Positions 26,610 through 36,095 of a stretch of 64,000 nucleotides of DNA are shown here, piece by piece. The translations under genes and the position numbers were made by a program. How positions within the stretch are numbered: the stretch's first letter is position 1; each line of letters opens with the position of its first letter. This stretch comes from JAWKZG01 sp041396125 (GTDB lineage Bacteria; Pseudomonadota; Gammaproteobacteria; Competibacterales; Competibacteraceae), in assembly GCA_041396125.1 (NCBI GenBank), contig JAWKZG010000004.1, positions 186,001 to 250,000 of the forward strand. The letters run 5' to 3'. The notes under the pieces are model-generated. The model was not told where the DNA came from and ran no database searches. It saw only the letters and a list, made by a program, of their open reading frames with translations.

Positions 26610-28367
26610 TCAGGCTGCGCGCCGGTGCCGACCCGGCAATTGATCACTATTGGCCAGACGCTGACAGAAGCGCATGGCTTCCGGATAGGGAAAAACATCG
26701 CTCTGCTGGCCCTGCTCGATGCTGCGCTGGGTCGCCAGCCAGAATTCGGGGTCGATCAATGCCTGATGATAGAGCAAAAACAGACGCCGATCGCGCTCCA
26801 CCGGAAACGCGAAATTCAGAAACTGTTCCGGGAACACATCGGACTCACCGACCGAATACCAGGCATGATCCAGCATTTCGTCCTCCAGCGAGGATGGCGG
26901 CGGAATACGGCGGAAATTGCACTCGGTCATATAGCAGATCTCATCGTAGTCGTAAAAAACCACCCGCCCGCCACGCGTTACGCCGAAGTTTTTCAACAGC
27001 ATATCGCCGGGAAAGATATTTGCTCCGGCCAGCTCGCGGATCGCATTGCCGTATTCTTTGATCACCGCCCGACGGCGCGCCTCGTCGGCGTCCCTGAGAT
27101 AAAGATTCAGCGGGGTCAGCCGGCGTTCGATGTAAAGATGTCGGATGATTAAATAATCACCTTCCAGTTCGATGCTGGAAGCGGCTTTGGTCTGCAGTTC
27201 TGTCAGTAATTCCGGATCAATCCGGGCGAGCGGGAACGCCACATCGGAATATTCCAGGGTATCGGCCAGCCGCCCGACCCGGTCATGATATTTGACCAGC
27301 AGGTATTTATCCTTTACCAGCTGCCGGTTCGGTTCCTTCGGCGGTTCGAAAAAATCTTTAATGATCTTGAATACATAGGGAAACGACGGCAGGGTGAATA
27401 CCAGCATCACCATGCCCTTGATACCCGGCGCAATAGTGAACGCGTCGGTTGAATGCTTGAGATGGTGCTGCAAATCACGGAAAAACATGGTTTTCCCCTG
27501 TTTCTGCAATCCCAGCAAAGTGTACAGCTCGGCGCGCGGCTTGCGCGGCAGAATCGCGCTGAGAAAATCGACATAAGCCGACGGCACTTCCATATCGACC
27601 ATGAAATAGGCGCGGGCGAAACTGAATAACGTCGCGATATCTTCGCTATTGAGCAGAATCGTGTCGATATAAAGCTCGCGTTGTTCGTTCTGCAGCACCG
27701 GGATAACAAACGGCTGCTCGCGATGGCCGTTAATAATGCGTCCTACCAGATAAGCCGCTTTATTGCGATAGAACGGCGAACTCAGCAGCTGGATCTGAAA
27801 ATTCGGCTGTAATTGATTCGGCTGTGGAAGATGCGGTGCCAGCGCAATCAGCAAATAGCGCAGATCACGGCGCAGATTTTCAAACCGCTGGCCAAAGCGG
27901 AAGTCGGCTACCAGCTTCAGCAGCAGGCGGCGGCGGCGCCCCATACTGGGATAATAACTGCGATAGGTTGGCACGTCGCCTTCGATATGTTCAGTGGAAA
28001 TCGCCGGCCGATAGAAAATAAAGTCATTACTATAATAACGTCGGTGAATAACCCTGCAGGCCACTGAATTATAAAACGTTTCTGCCAATTCAGGCTGTTT
28101 GTGATTATAGAGCAGGCCAATATAGATTGGCTTGATCTGGCGCCACAGTTCTTCGTCTTTGGCAGCGTCGGGAAAACGCTCCAGCACTGCCCGCACGGCT
28201 TCTTCCACGCGCTGGTCGTACATCTGGATACGACTGATTGCCGCCTGCTTGGCTGCTTCCCAGTCCGCTTGCAGAAAATGCTTGTGTGCCTGCGCACTGA
28301 TTTCCCGAAACAGACGATAATGCTTGTCAAAACCTTCCAGAATCGTGTTCGCAACGGCCTTGGACAT
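26610..28367 (-). CDS. aceK: Isocitrate dehydrogenase kinase/phosphatase (AceK)
   Basis: 585 residues from the ATG at 28367; an in-frame ATG at 28382 would add five residues. AceK phosphorylates and dephosphorylates isocitrate dehydrogenase to divert carbon into the glyoxylate shunt. The N-terminal regulatory region (ILEGFDKHYRLFREISAQAH, then QMYDQRVEEAV) and the kinase core are present: ATP loop APGIKGMVMLVFTLPSFPYVFKIIKDFF with catalytic Lys, then EYGNAIRELAGANIFPGDMLLKNFGVTRGGRVVFYDYDEI with the catalytic Asp and DYDE metal site. Length matches the family. No aceA or aceB lies nearby, so it is uncoupled from the shunt genes in this genome. Confidence 0.97.
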   Translation of the reverse strand: MSKAVANTILEGFDKHYRLFREISAQAHKHFLQADWEAAKQAAISRIQMYDQRVEEAVRAVLERFPDAAKDEELWRQIKPIYIGLLYNHKQPELAETFYNSVACRVIHRRYYSNDFIFYRPAISTEHIEGDVPTYRSYYPSMGRRRRLLLKLVADFRFGQRFENLRRDLRYLLIALAPHLPQPNQLQPNFQIQLLSSPFYRNKAAYLVGRIINGHREQPFVIPVLQNEQRELYIDTILLNSEDIATLFSFARAYFMVDMEVPSAYVDFLSAILPRKPRAELYTLLGLQKQGKTMFFRDLQHHLKHSTDAFTIAPGIKGMVMLVFTLPSFPYVFKIIKDFFEPPKEPNRQLVKDKYLLVKYHDRVGRLADTLEYSDVAFPLARIDPELLTELQTKAASSIELEGDYLIIRHLYIERRLTPLNLYLRDADEARRRAVIKEYGNAIRELAGANIFPGDMLLKNFGVTRGGRVVFYDYDEICYMTECNFRRIPPPSSLEDEMLDHAWYSVGESDVFPEQFLNFAFPVERDRRLFLLYHQALIDPEFWLATQRSIEQGQQSDVFPYPEAMRFCQRLANSDQLPGRHRRAA

Positions 28368-28584
28368 AATGCTTACTCTCATGGATCAGCCTATCGTGCA
28401 GCATGCAGCTTAGCCCTAGTTGCCGACCTGAACAACCGGGAAATACCCGCAGTTGCAAGCAGGCCGGACAGCATTCTGCACCAGCCCCTGCAAAGACTGT
28501 TGCCAACCCGGTAAACCAGGGTGCAGCATCCAGAACAACGTTTATCTACTGCCGCCTGCCGGGCATTGGTATGATGTGTATATC

Positions 28585-30453
28585 ATGCCGATCTATTCCA
28601 ATCCGACAAACGCTGAGCACACTGGCAAAGAGCTGCCCGATACGGTGCTCAGAGAGCAGGTCTGTCTGCTGTATCAGCAGGCGACGGCACCGCTCCTGCT
28701 CAGCCAGGCCAATGCCTTTATTTTAAGCGCAGTACTGTGGTCTGCCTTGTCACCACCTCTGTTACTGGGCTGGCTGGGGTTGTTTTCTGTGGTTATTAGT
28801 ACGCGCCTGTATTGGGTGCAGCGCGGGTTGCGCAAGCTCCCTAACGCGACTGATGTACTGATCTGGCGCAACACCTTTGGCTTGGGCGTGTTCATAACCG
28901 GCTGTCTCTGGGGTGCGGCGGGCAGCCTGTTGTTTCCCGGCGAATCCGCTCAACATCTGGTTTTCCTGGCTATTATTCTGGCGGGCACCAGCGCCGGCGG
29001 TATGACTACCCTGTCCTGGGGGCGCGGCATTTTTCCGCTGTTTCTGCTGCCCATGCTGACCCCGTTCGCACTGCGTCTCATGTGGCAGGGCACACTGCTC
29101 AGCGTCTCTCTGGCACTGCTGATTGTGCTGTACAGCATTGTGCTGCTGAACAGTTCGCGCTCACTGTATCGGACCACTACGGATGCCATCCGGCTGCGCT
29201 TCGAAAATCTGACGCTGGCAAACGACCTGCACCAGACCAATCGAACTCTGCAGGCGGAGCAGGCGGCGCTGCAAGAAGCCCGCAATTCCTATCAGGATAT
29301 TTTCGAAACCGCCAGTGAAGGGATTTATGTCTCCACGCCTGAGGGTCAGCTGATTCGCGCCAATCCGGCACTGGCCCGACTGAATGGCTACGACAGCGAG
29401 GCTGAAACGCTGACAGCCATCCAAGATATTGCCCAGGAATGTTACGTTGAGCCCTACCGTCGCGATGAATTTAAACGCTTGCTGGCCCTGCACGGGCAGG
29501 TTGAAAATTTTATGTCCGAGATTTACCGGCATAAAACCCGCGAGCGCATCTGGGTCAGCGAGAATGCCCGTGCAGTCTATGATGAGCAGGGAAAAATTCT
29601 GTTTTACCAAGGTACGGTGCGCGATATCACCCAGCAAAAACAGGCTGAACAGGCGCTTATTGAAGCCAAGGAAGCGGCTGAAACCACTGCCCGTCTGAAA
29701 TCGGAGTTTCTGACCACGATCAGCCATGAAATCCGTACCCCCATACATGGCGTGCTGGGCATGACGGAATTACTGCAAACCAGCACGCTCGACGACAAAC
29801 AGCAACGCTATGCCACCAACATTCAGCGTTCCGGCGAGCGGCTGCTGCGCATCGTCAATGATATTCTGGATTTTTCCAATATCGTGACTGGCAATCTGCA
29901 TCTGGAACACACCGCCTTTTCGCCGCGAGAACTGCTGTTTGAGCTAAGCCATGATTGTCGGGAGCAGGCCCAGCACAAACAGATCAAGTTCAGCCTGATC
30001 ATTGAAAACGCCTTGCCCGAACTGGTGCTCGGCGACCGCGACCGCTTGCAACAGGTGCTGGCCAATCTGCTCAGCAATGCGGTTAAATTCACCACTCAGG
30101 GCAGCGTCGAACTCTACGTCCGGCAGGAACAGAGCAGCGCCGACAGCACAGCGGGAACCGAGACGCTGTATTTTGCGGTGCAGGATACCGGCGTTGGCAT
30201 TCCGCCTGAACTCCAGTCCCTGATTTTCGACTCCTTCGTGCAAGCCGACGGTTCGCTGACCCGCTCTCATCAAGGAGCAGGTCTGGGACTGGCCATCTGC
30301 CAGCAGCTGGTCGAGTTGATGGGGGGACAATTGCGCGTCAACAGCCAGCCTGGTGCCGGCTCGACGTTCAGTTTTAGCGTTACACTGGAGCGCGCCAGCA
30401 GTGCCAGTAATGGGGCCGTCCAGACAACGGCCCCGCCGATTCAGCCCGGATAG
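28585..30453 (+). CDS. Membrane-bound PAS sensor histidine kinase
   Basis: 622 residues from the ATG at 28585 (MPIYSNPTNAEHTGKELPD); longer in-frame starts add a cysteine-rich tail unlikely to be real. The first 200 residues hold five or six membrane segments of MASE-like type, then a coiled coil (TLANDLHQTNRTLQAEQAAL), a PAS domain (about 235-350, IFETASEGIYVSTPEGQLIR), HisKA with phospho-His in SEFLTTISHEIRTPIHGVLG, and HATPase_c with N box LQQVLANLLSNAVKF, G1 DTGVGIP and G2 GAGLGLAIC. There is no receiver and no response-regulator gene next to it, so it is an orphan hybrid-style kinase lacking its phosphorelay tail. Its 3' end overlaps the convergent hydrolase gene by 13 nt. Confidence 0.9.
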   Translation: MPIYSNPTNAEHTGKELPDTVLREQVCLLYQQATAPLLLSQANAFILSAVLWSALSPPLLLGWLGLFSVVISTRLYWVQRGLRKLPNATDVLIWRNTFGLGVFITGCLWGAAGSLLFPGESAQHLVFLAIILAGTSAGGMTTLSWGRGIFPLFLLPMLTPFALRLMWQGTLLSVSLALLIVLYSIVLLNSSRSLYRTTTDAIRLRFENLTLANDLHQTNRTLQAEQAALQEARNSYQDIFETASEGIYVSTPEGQLIRANPALARLNGYDSEAETLTAIQDIAQECYVEPYRRDEFKRLLALHGQVENFMSEIYRHKTRERIWVSENARAVYDEQGKILFYQGTVRDITQQKQAEQALIEAKEAAETTARLKSEFLTTISHEIRTPIHGVLGMTELLQTSTLDDKQQRYATNIQRSGERLLRIVNDILDFSNIVTGNLHLEHTAFSPRELLFELSHDCREQAQHKQIKFSLIIENALPELVLGDRDRLQQVLANLLSNAVKFTTQGSVELYVRQEQSSADSTAGTETLYFAVQDTGVGIPPELQSLIFDSFVQADGSLTRSHQGAGLGLAICQQLVELMGGQLRVNSQPGAGSTFSFSVTLERASSASNGAVQTTAPPIQPG

Positions 30454-31289
30454 GCTTTGACGTCCTGTTGCTGCTCGCCCAGTCCCTCGATACTTAAGCG
30501 CATCACATTGCCCGGCCGCAGGAATACCGGCGGCTTCAGCCCCAGTCCAACCCCTGGCGGGGTGCCGGTGGGGATGATATCGCCCGGATTCAGCGTCATG
30601 AACTGGCTGATATAACTCACCACCGCCTTCACATCGAAAATCATGGTGCGGGTCGAGCCGTTCTGATAGCGCTTGCCGTCCACTTCCAGCCACATGGCCA
30701 GATTCTGCGGATCGGGGATTTCATCGGTTGTCACCAGCCAGGGGCCAATCGGCGCGAAGGTATCGCAGCCTTTGCCTTTATCCCACTGTCCGCCGCTGCG
30801 CTCAATCTGGAACTCGCGCTCGGACACATCGTTGACGATCACATAACCGGCAACATGCTGCATCGCATCGGCCTCGCTGACATACGAGGCTTTTTTACCG
30901 ATCACAATGCCCAGCTCGACTTCCCAGTCACTCTTCTGGCTGCCTTTGGGCAGAATCACCGGATCATTGGGACCACTGATAGCGCTGGTCGCTTTCATGA
31001 ACAGGACCGGTTCTTTGGGAATCGGATTACCGGTTTCGGCGGCGTGGTCAGAATAATTCAGGCCAACACAAACCAGTTTGCTGATCTTGGCGACCGGCGG
31101 CCCCAGCCGTGGCGAACCGCTCACCAGCGGCAGCTCGGCCGGATTCAGCGCTTTCAGCTCATCCAGCTTGGTGGCTAACACCGTGCCATCGATATCGGCC
31201 ACTACACGGGACAGATCACGGATATTGCCATCGCTGTCCAGTAAACCGGGCTGCTCTGCCCCGGCGGCACCATAGCGTACTAGTTTCAT
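30441..31289 (-). CDS. Fumarylacetoacetate hydrolase-family protein
   Basis: 282 residues. The FAH fold core is clear: VCVGLNYSDHAAETGNPIP, the metal ligands in SDWEVELGIVIGKKA and VNDVSEREFQIER, KGCDTFAPIGPW, and TGTPPGVGLGLKPP near the end. The family hydrolyses or decarboxylates beta-diketo and 2-keto-3-deoxy acids; close matches to this motif set are 2,4-diketo-3-deoxy-L-fuconate hydrolase-type and ureidoglycolate lyase-type enzymes. It is last of a minus-strand sugar-acid cluster after otnC (98-nt gap), so action on a keto-acid product is plausible. Confidence 0.9.
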   Translation of the reverse strand: MKLVRYGAAGAEQPGLLDSDGNIRDLSRVVADIDGTVLATKLDELKALNPAELPLVSGSPRLGPPVAKISKLVCVGLNYSDHAAETGNPIPKEPVLFMKATSAISGPNDPVILPKGSQKSDWEVELGIVIGKKASYVSEADAMQHVAGYVIVNDVSEREFQIERSGGQWDKGKGCDTFAPIGPWLVTTDEIPDPQNLAMWLEVDGKRYQNGSTRTMIFDVKAVVSYISQFMTLNPGDIIPTGTPPGVGLGLKPPVFLRPGNVMRLSIEGLGEQQQDVKAYPG

Positions 31290-31387
31290 GGGTATAAACT
31301 CCTCTGTGTCATTTCAAGTCATTTATTAACCGGGTTTTTAAATCAACCCGTAAACACGTTATGCCAAACAGCGCCTGGGCCGTTGGA

Positions 31388-32038
31388 TCACGTCGGAAAA
31401 TGCTGCTGCAGATCCTCGATCTGCGCGGGTGTTAAACAGCGCGGATTACGCCCCTGCAGCAACAGAAAAAGCTTGGCGGTTTCTTCCAGTTCTTCGGTCG
31501 CGTACAAGGCCGCTTCCAGATTTTTACCGGCCACCACCGGCCCGTGATTCGCCAGCAATACCGCACTATGCTGGCCCGCCAGACCGCGAATCGCCTCGCC
31601 CAGCGCTTTGTCACCGGGGCGATAATAAGGCACCAGCGGCAGTTTCCCCACCCGCATAACGTAATAGGCGGTCAGCGGTGGCAGGACATTCTCCGGATCA
31701 AGCTCCGGCAGACAGGACACCGCCACGGAATGGGTCGAATGCAGATGCACAATCGCGCCCGCGCTGTCGCGCTCCTGGTATACCGCAGCATGCAAAAAGG
31801 CTTCTTTCGAGGGCGGATCACCCGACAGTAAACGGCCATCCCAATCAAGTTTGGCGATCCGGGCCGGGTCCAGCCGGCCCAGGCAGGAATTGGTCGGCGT
31901 CAACAGCCAGCCATCATCCAGTCTGGCGCTGATATTGCCCGAACTGCCGCTGGTCAGACCGCGCTCGAACAGCGAGCGGCCAAACTCGGTTATCTGCTCG
32001 CGCAGCCGGGTTTCGTGACTGCCATGGGACGAACTCAT
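31388..32038 (-). CDS. otnC: 3-oxo-tetronate 4-phosphate decarboxylase (class II aldolase family)
   Basis: 216 residues from the ATG at 32038, which overlaps the otnK stop in an ATGA; a longer start would run into otnK. The aldolase II zinc ligands are visible: GSSGNISARLDDGWLLTPT, then HLHSTHSVAVSCLPEL (two His), and a later His in LLANHGPVVAGKNLEAA. Acidic catalytic residue in EAFLHAAVYQ. In OtnC this converts 3-oxo-tetronate 4-phosphate to dihydroxyacetone phosphate and CO2. The tight coupling with a DUF1537 kinase supports OtnC over L-fuculose-phosphate aldolase. Confidence 0.87.
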   Translation of the reverse strand: MSSSHGSHETRLREQITEFGRSLFERGLTSGSSGNISARLDDGWLLTPTNSCLGRLDPARIAKLDWDGRLLSGDPPSKEAFLHAAVYQERDSAGAIVHLHSTHSVAVSCLPELDPENVLPPLTAYYVMRVGKLPLVPYYRPGDKALGEAIRGLAGQHSAVLLANHGPVVAGKNLEAALYATEELEETAKLFLLLQGRNPRCLTPAQIEDLQQHFPT

Positions 32039-33306
32039 ACGGGCAATACCCGCAGCGCTTTCAGAAAGAAATCCGGCGCGCCGAAATTGCCCGATTTCAG
32101 GGCCAGTGCCAACGGCGGATCGTTCAGGGATACGGTCCACGGTACGCCGGGATCAATCTGTGGCCCGATACGCAAGCCGGTTACCCCCAAAGCGCTAACG
32201 ACCGCCCCCGAGGTTTCCCCGCCAGCGACGACCAGTTGCCGCACACCAGCCTGTACCAGACCTTGTGCAATCTGCGCCATAGCCTGTTCGATCAGCGCCC
32301 CGGCCCGTTCGCGGCCCAGCTCGGACTGCGCCTGCCGCACTGCATCCGGTGCCGCACTGGCGTAAATCAGCAGCGGCCCGTCAGCTAGTTGCGGTCTGGC
32401 CCAGTGCAGGGCTTCTCCGGCCAGATCCTCGCCGGCAGCGAGTTTCAGCGGATCGATCTGAAAAGCCGGCCGCTGCTGCTTCATCTGTTCGACCTGTTCC
32501 AGTGTCGCGCGCGAACAACTGCCGGACAGCACCGCTGCCAGACCGGGCACAGCAGGCAGTTTATCCGCGCCGGTGGCCGGTCCCAGCAAACCCTGCCGAC
32601 GGAAGTTTTCCGGCAAGCCCAGCGCAATACCCGAGCCGCCAGTGATCAGGGCCAGATCGGCACAGGCGGCACCGGTCTGCTCCAGATGCGCATCGTCCAG
32701 CGCGTCAGTGATCGCGAAACGGCAGCCATCCCCCCGCAGACGGTCGAATTCCGCCCGAATGGCATCCGCGCCCTGTTTAATGGTGCGGTATTGCACCAGA
32801 CCGACCTTGCCTTTGCTCTGCGCCTGCAGCACGCGCACCAGATTGGCGTCGGTCATCGGTGTCAGCGGATGGTTTTCCATGCCGGATTCATTCAACAACA
32901 CATCATTGACGAACAAATGGCCTTTGAAAATCGTCCGTCCGGTTTCCGGGAAAGCCGGACAGGCAATGCTGAAATCGCTGCCCAAGGCGTCCAGCAGCGC
33001 TTCGGCCACCGGCCCGATATTGCCCTGCGGAGTGGAATCGAAGGTTGAACAGTATTTGAAAAAATATTGTCGGCAACCGGCGGTGCGCAACCACTGCAAG
33101 GCCTGCAGCGATTGCTGAATCGCATCTTCAACCAGAATCGTGCGCGATTTTAAGGCGATAACAACCGCATCAGCATCACCGATTTGCTGGTTGGCATCCG
33201 GTATGCCGATCAGCTGAACAGTACGCATCCCGCGCCGCACCAGGGTGTTGCACAAATCCGTTGCGCCCGTGAAATCGTCGGCGATACAGCCGAGCAGAAT
33301 GCTCAT
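32035..33306 (-). CDS. otnK: 3-oxo-tetronate kinase (OtnK, DUF1537 family)
   Basis: 423 residues. N-terminal half begins MSILLGCIADDFTGATDLCNTLVRRGM with the family DDFTGA motif and contains FFKYCSTFDSTPQGNIGPV and GRTIFKGHLFVNDVLLNESGM; the C-terminal nucleotide-binding half has VLSGSCSRATLEQV and LVVAGGETSGAVVSALGV. OtnK phosphorylates 3-dehydro-tetronates made by DenD/LtnD-type dehydrogenases. No denD gene is adjacent, though an SDR lies 4 kb upstream beyond the AbiE relic. Followed by otnC in an ATGA overlap. Confidence 0.92.
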   Translation of the reverse strand: MSILLGCIADDFTGATDLCNTLVRRGMRTVQLIGIPDANQQIGDADAVVIALKSRTILVEDAIQQSLQALQWLRTAGCRQYFFKYCSTFDSTPQGNIGPVAEALLDALGSDFSIACPAFPETGRTIFKGHLFVNDVLLNESGMENHPLTPMTDANLVRVLQAQSKGKVGLVQYRTIKQGADAIRAEFDRLRGDGCRFAITDALDDAHLEQTGAACADLALITGGSGIALGLPENFRRQGLLGPATGADKLPAVPGLAAVLSGSCSRATLEQVEQMKQQRPAFQIDPLKLAAGEDLAGEALHWARPQLADGPLLIYASAAPDAVRQAQSELGRERAGALIEQAMAQIAQGLVQAGVRQLVVAGGETSGAVVSALGVTGLRIGPQIDPGVPWTVSLNDPPLALALKSGNFGAPDFFLKALRVLPV

Positions 33307-33419
33307 GAATATCTCTCCTAGCAGGAATCTGTTCGCCTAATCTGACGAATTGGCGAGTTATTGTTTGCTCTGCGACCGTGTTTTTTGAGCCGGACAGAGA
33401 TTATTGCAAAAACGGTTGA

Positions 33420-35210
33420 CTAGCGACCAACCGCATAACCCTGCATACCACGCGGATTGGCGGCAGCTTTGAGCAGGCCGTTAGCCCGACTGGCAGCACA
33501 GAGCCGGCCCTCAGACCAGTCATCACCCCATTCGACCCGATGCCCGCGCTGCTGCAGCGCCTGCCCGACCTGAGCGGCGAAACGCCCTTCCAGCACCAGT
33601 TTGCCCGGCGCGGCAAGACGCGGGAAAAACGAGCCCGGAAAATGCTCACTGTGGAACGAAGGCGCGTCGATGGATGCCTGCAGGTTCATACCGTGATGAA
33701 TATGTCGCAGCAGAAAAATCAATTGCCACTGGTCCTGCTGATCACCGCCCGGCGTACCGAAAGCCATATACGGTTTACCGTCGCGATACAGCAAAGACGG
33801 TGTCAGGGTGGTGCGCGGCCGTTTGCCCGGTGCCAGACTGGCCGGCAGCCCCGGCTCCAGCCAGAACATCTGGGCCCGGCTGTTAAGGCAGAAACCCAGT
33901 TCGGGAATCGTCGGCGAGCTTTGCAGCCAGCCGCCACTGGGCGTAGCCGATACCATATTGCCCCAGCGGTCGATCACATCCACATGGCAGGTATCACCTT
34001 TCACCTCAGCCGCTTTGGCAACCGTCGGCTCACCCACACCGAAAGCACTCAGATCCAGACTTTGCCCGGCCTCGGTGCGGATCGGCGGTATCCGGCCACT
34101 AAACCCATCTACCGTGCCGGGACGCAACTCCAGCGAAGCCCGCTCGCCGATCAGCGCACGGCGCTGCTGGTTATAGGCGGCACTGAGCAGGGTTTCCAGC
34201 GGTACGTTGACAAAGTCCGGATCACCGTAATAGGCCTCGCGATCGGCATACGCCAGTTTCATACACTCGGTGACGGTATGTACAAAGTCCGGCCCGAGCG
34301 GGTCCATGGCCGCCAGATCAAAACCGTCCAGCAGCGCCAGCGCCTGCAATAACACCGGGCCCTGCGACCAGGGGCCGCATTTCAGCACCGTGTGATCGCC
34401 GTAATCCAGCCGGGTCGGCTCTTCGTAACTGGCCTGCCAGCGCGCCATGTCATCACCGCTGAGCAGCCCGTGGTGGCGCTCGCCGGTCGTATCCAGCACT
34501 GCATTCTCGCGACAGAACGTATCGATGGCCTCGGCCACAAAACCTTCCCGCCAGCTATGCCGTATGGCCTCAATTTGCGCCTGCCGATCCGGACTGGCGG
34601 CGCGGGCTTCTTTGAGTAGACGCTGCCAGGTCGCGGCCAGGGTTTTATTGGCGAACAGCTCGCCGGGCCTGGGCACTTCGTTATGAGGCAGATACAGTGC
34701 CGCCGAACTGGTCCACTCACGCCGGAACAGGCCGCTGAGTTCCTGAATAGTTTCACAGACCCGCGCGACCAGCGGCACGCCGTGTTCAGCGTAATGCAGT
34801 GCCGGCTCGAAAATCTGCTCCAGCGGCAGCGAGCCGTGATCGCGCAGCAGCAGCATCCAGGCATCGAAGGCACCGGGCACTACTGTCGCCAGCAGGCCAG
34901 CCGCCGGGATCAGATCAATGCCCAGCTCACGGTAGCGCTCAACGGTGGCTGCCGCGGGTGCTACGCCTTGACCGCAAATGACTTTGGTCTCGTTTCGTGC
35001 AGCGTTATGCAACAACAGTGGCAGATCACCGCCAGGGCCGTTCAGATGCGGCTCGGCGAGTTGCAGCACCAGGCCGGCTGCGACTGCCGCATCAAACGCA
35101 TTGCCGCCGCGCTCCAGAATGCCCATGCCAGCCGCCGAGGCCAGCCAGTGGGTCGAGCTGACAACGCCGAAAGTGCCAATAAGTTCAGGACGTGTGGTAA
35201 ACATGCTCAT
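33420..35210 (-). CDS. Gamma-glutamyltransferase-family protein
   Basis: 596 residues, an Ntn-hydrolase of the GGT family. N-terminal features: VSSTHWLASAAGMGILERGGNAFDAAVAAGLVLQLAEPHLNGPGGD. The autocleavage nucleophile should be the Thr in VKGDTCHVDVIDRWGNMVSATPS, here DTCH rather than the TTHxS of classic GGT; the oxyanion GG (GTPGGDQQDQW) is present. No signal peptide is seen, unlike periplasmic GGT, so it likely acts in the cytoplasm, as for cephalosporin-acylase-like or oxamate/amide-hydrolase-type relatives. It precedes otnK by 113 nt. A start six nt further in (35204) is equally possible. Confidence 0.87.
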   Translation of the reverse strand: MSMFTTRPELIGTFGVVSSTHWLASAAGMGILERGGNAFDAAVAAGLVLQLAEPHLNGPGGDLPLLLHNAARNETKVICGQGVAPAAATVERYRELGIDLIPAAGLLATVVPGAFDAWMLLLRDHGSLPLEQIFEPALHYAEHGVPLVARVCETIQELSGLFRREWTSSAALYLPHNEVPRPGELFANKTLAATWQRLLKEARAASPDRQAQIEAIRHSWREGFVAEAIDTFCRENAVLDTTGERHHGLLSGDDMARWQASYEEPTRLDYGDHTVLKCGPWSQGPVLLQALALLDGFDLAAMDPLGPDFVHTVTECMKLAYADREAYYGDPDFVNVPLETLLSAAYNQQRRALIGERASLELRPGTVDGFSGRIPPIRTEAGQSLDLSAFGVGEPTVAKAAEVKGDTCHVDVIDRWGNMVSATPSGGWLQSSPTIPELGFCLNSRAQMFWLEPGLPASLAPGKRPRTTLTPSLLYRDGKPYMAFGTPGGDQQDQWQLIFLLRHIHHGMNLQASIDAPSFHSEHFPGSFFPRLAAPGKLVLEGRFAAQVGQALQQRGHRVEWGDDWSEGRLCAASRANGLLKAAANPRGMQGYAVGR

Positions 35211-35214
35211 TGCC

Positions 35215-35595
35215 TCAAGTCAGCCGCTGCAGCATGATCTGCAGGAAGAAATAGCCCCACGACAGCAGCATCACCAGCATCACCATAAGATCAAAGCGGA
35301 TTACCCGGCGATAACGCGCCTGCGTGGCGGCATCAGCTTCTGATTTAAACACCTTGGCCATCAGGATATCCAGCGGGATCGCCCAGATCAGAAACAAGGC
35401 CACACCCGGCATCACGGTTTTAATCAGCAAATCCCAGGGTGAGCCCATGGATACATCCTGCAAATACGCACAGGGCGCAGCGACCAGTGCCAGAATGGCG
35501 ACCATCCAGCGCAGAGGGCCAATCTGGCGCGGCCAGGAATCAGCGGTTGTATCGGGCGCGGCTTGCTGCGGTTCTACTACGGTTTGACTACTCAT
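35215..35595 (-). CDS. Small membrane protein, unknown
   Basis: 126 residues with three hydrophobic segments (RWMVAILALVAAPCAYL, VMPGVALFLIWAIPLDILMA and VMLVMLLSWGYFFLQIML) and a basic loop. It stops 5 nt before the GGT-family gene starts, so the two are probably co-transcribed. It could be a small transporter subunit, but nothing in the sequence shows this. Confidence 0.65.
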   Translation of the reverse strand: MSSQTVVEPQQAAPDTTADSWPRQIGPLRWMVAILALVAAPCAYLQDVSMGSPWDLLIKTVMPGVALFLIWAIPLDILMAKVFKSEADAATQARYRRVIRFDLMVMLVMLLSWGYFFLQIMLQRLT

Positions 35596-36095
35596 AAAAA
35601 TGTTTGCTACGACTTACTCGTCGCCTCAGGAAGGATTGTGTATTCTTTTTAAAACAATTCATTGGCAGGTACTAACTCCATCTTTCCAGGTAACTCTGAA
35701 CGAGGGATATTTAGACATGTATCTAATACCTCTTTCGCTTGCCAGCAAGGTTAGGTGGCTATTCTACAACTTTTGGAATTTGCATCGGGACAGCATTTCA
35801 GCGTAAATACGTGAACCCGCTTCGCCTTCTTGTGCTTAATGTCTATCTTAATCGTTCAACGGTCACCATGCCCCAAAAGGTTTGTTGCGTCTAGCCTCTG
35901 ATCAGTAGCATCGGTGCTCGCTTTCGCACAAATGTCTCTACGCACATCTTGATACAAGGCCATAGCCTGAGGTCAGGTAAGACCATAACAATAGCTGGTT
36001 CATAAAATTTTTTAAAAGTATACTTACAGTATATTTATCTATACTTTATTGAACCATTACTCATCCCGGTTCATAAATTGTCCTATAAATAAATC
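35596..36095. other. 500-nt gap before the AbiE-like locus
   Basis: I see no gene of credible length. The left end should hold the promoter of the minus-strand GGT-family cluster. The right 100 nt is AT-rich and holds the inverted repeat of the AbiE promoter. Base composition shifts here, consistent with the edge of an inserted accessory segment. Confidence 0.6.
35996..36056 (+). promoter_or_regulatory. Inverted repeat at the AbiE-like promoter
   Basis: TGGTTCA at 35996-36002 pairs with TGAACCA at 36050-36056, and AAAGTATA at 36015-36022 with TATACTTT at 36040-36047, giving nested symmetry over 61 bp, 40 nt before the antitoxin start. A further GGTTCATAAA copy lies at about 36069. AbiEi antitoxins repress their own promoters through inverted repeats, so this is the likely operator. 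Confidence 0.6.
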
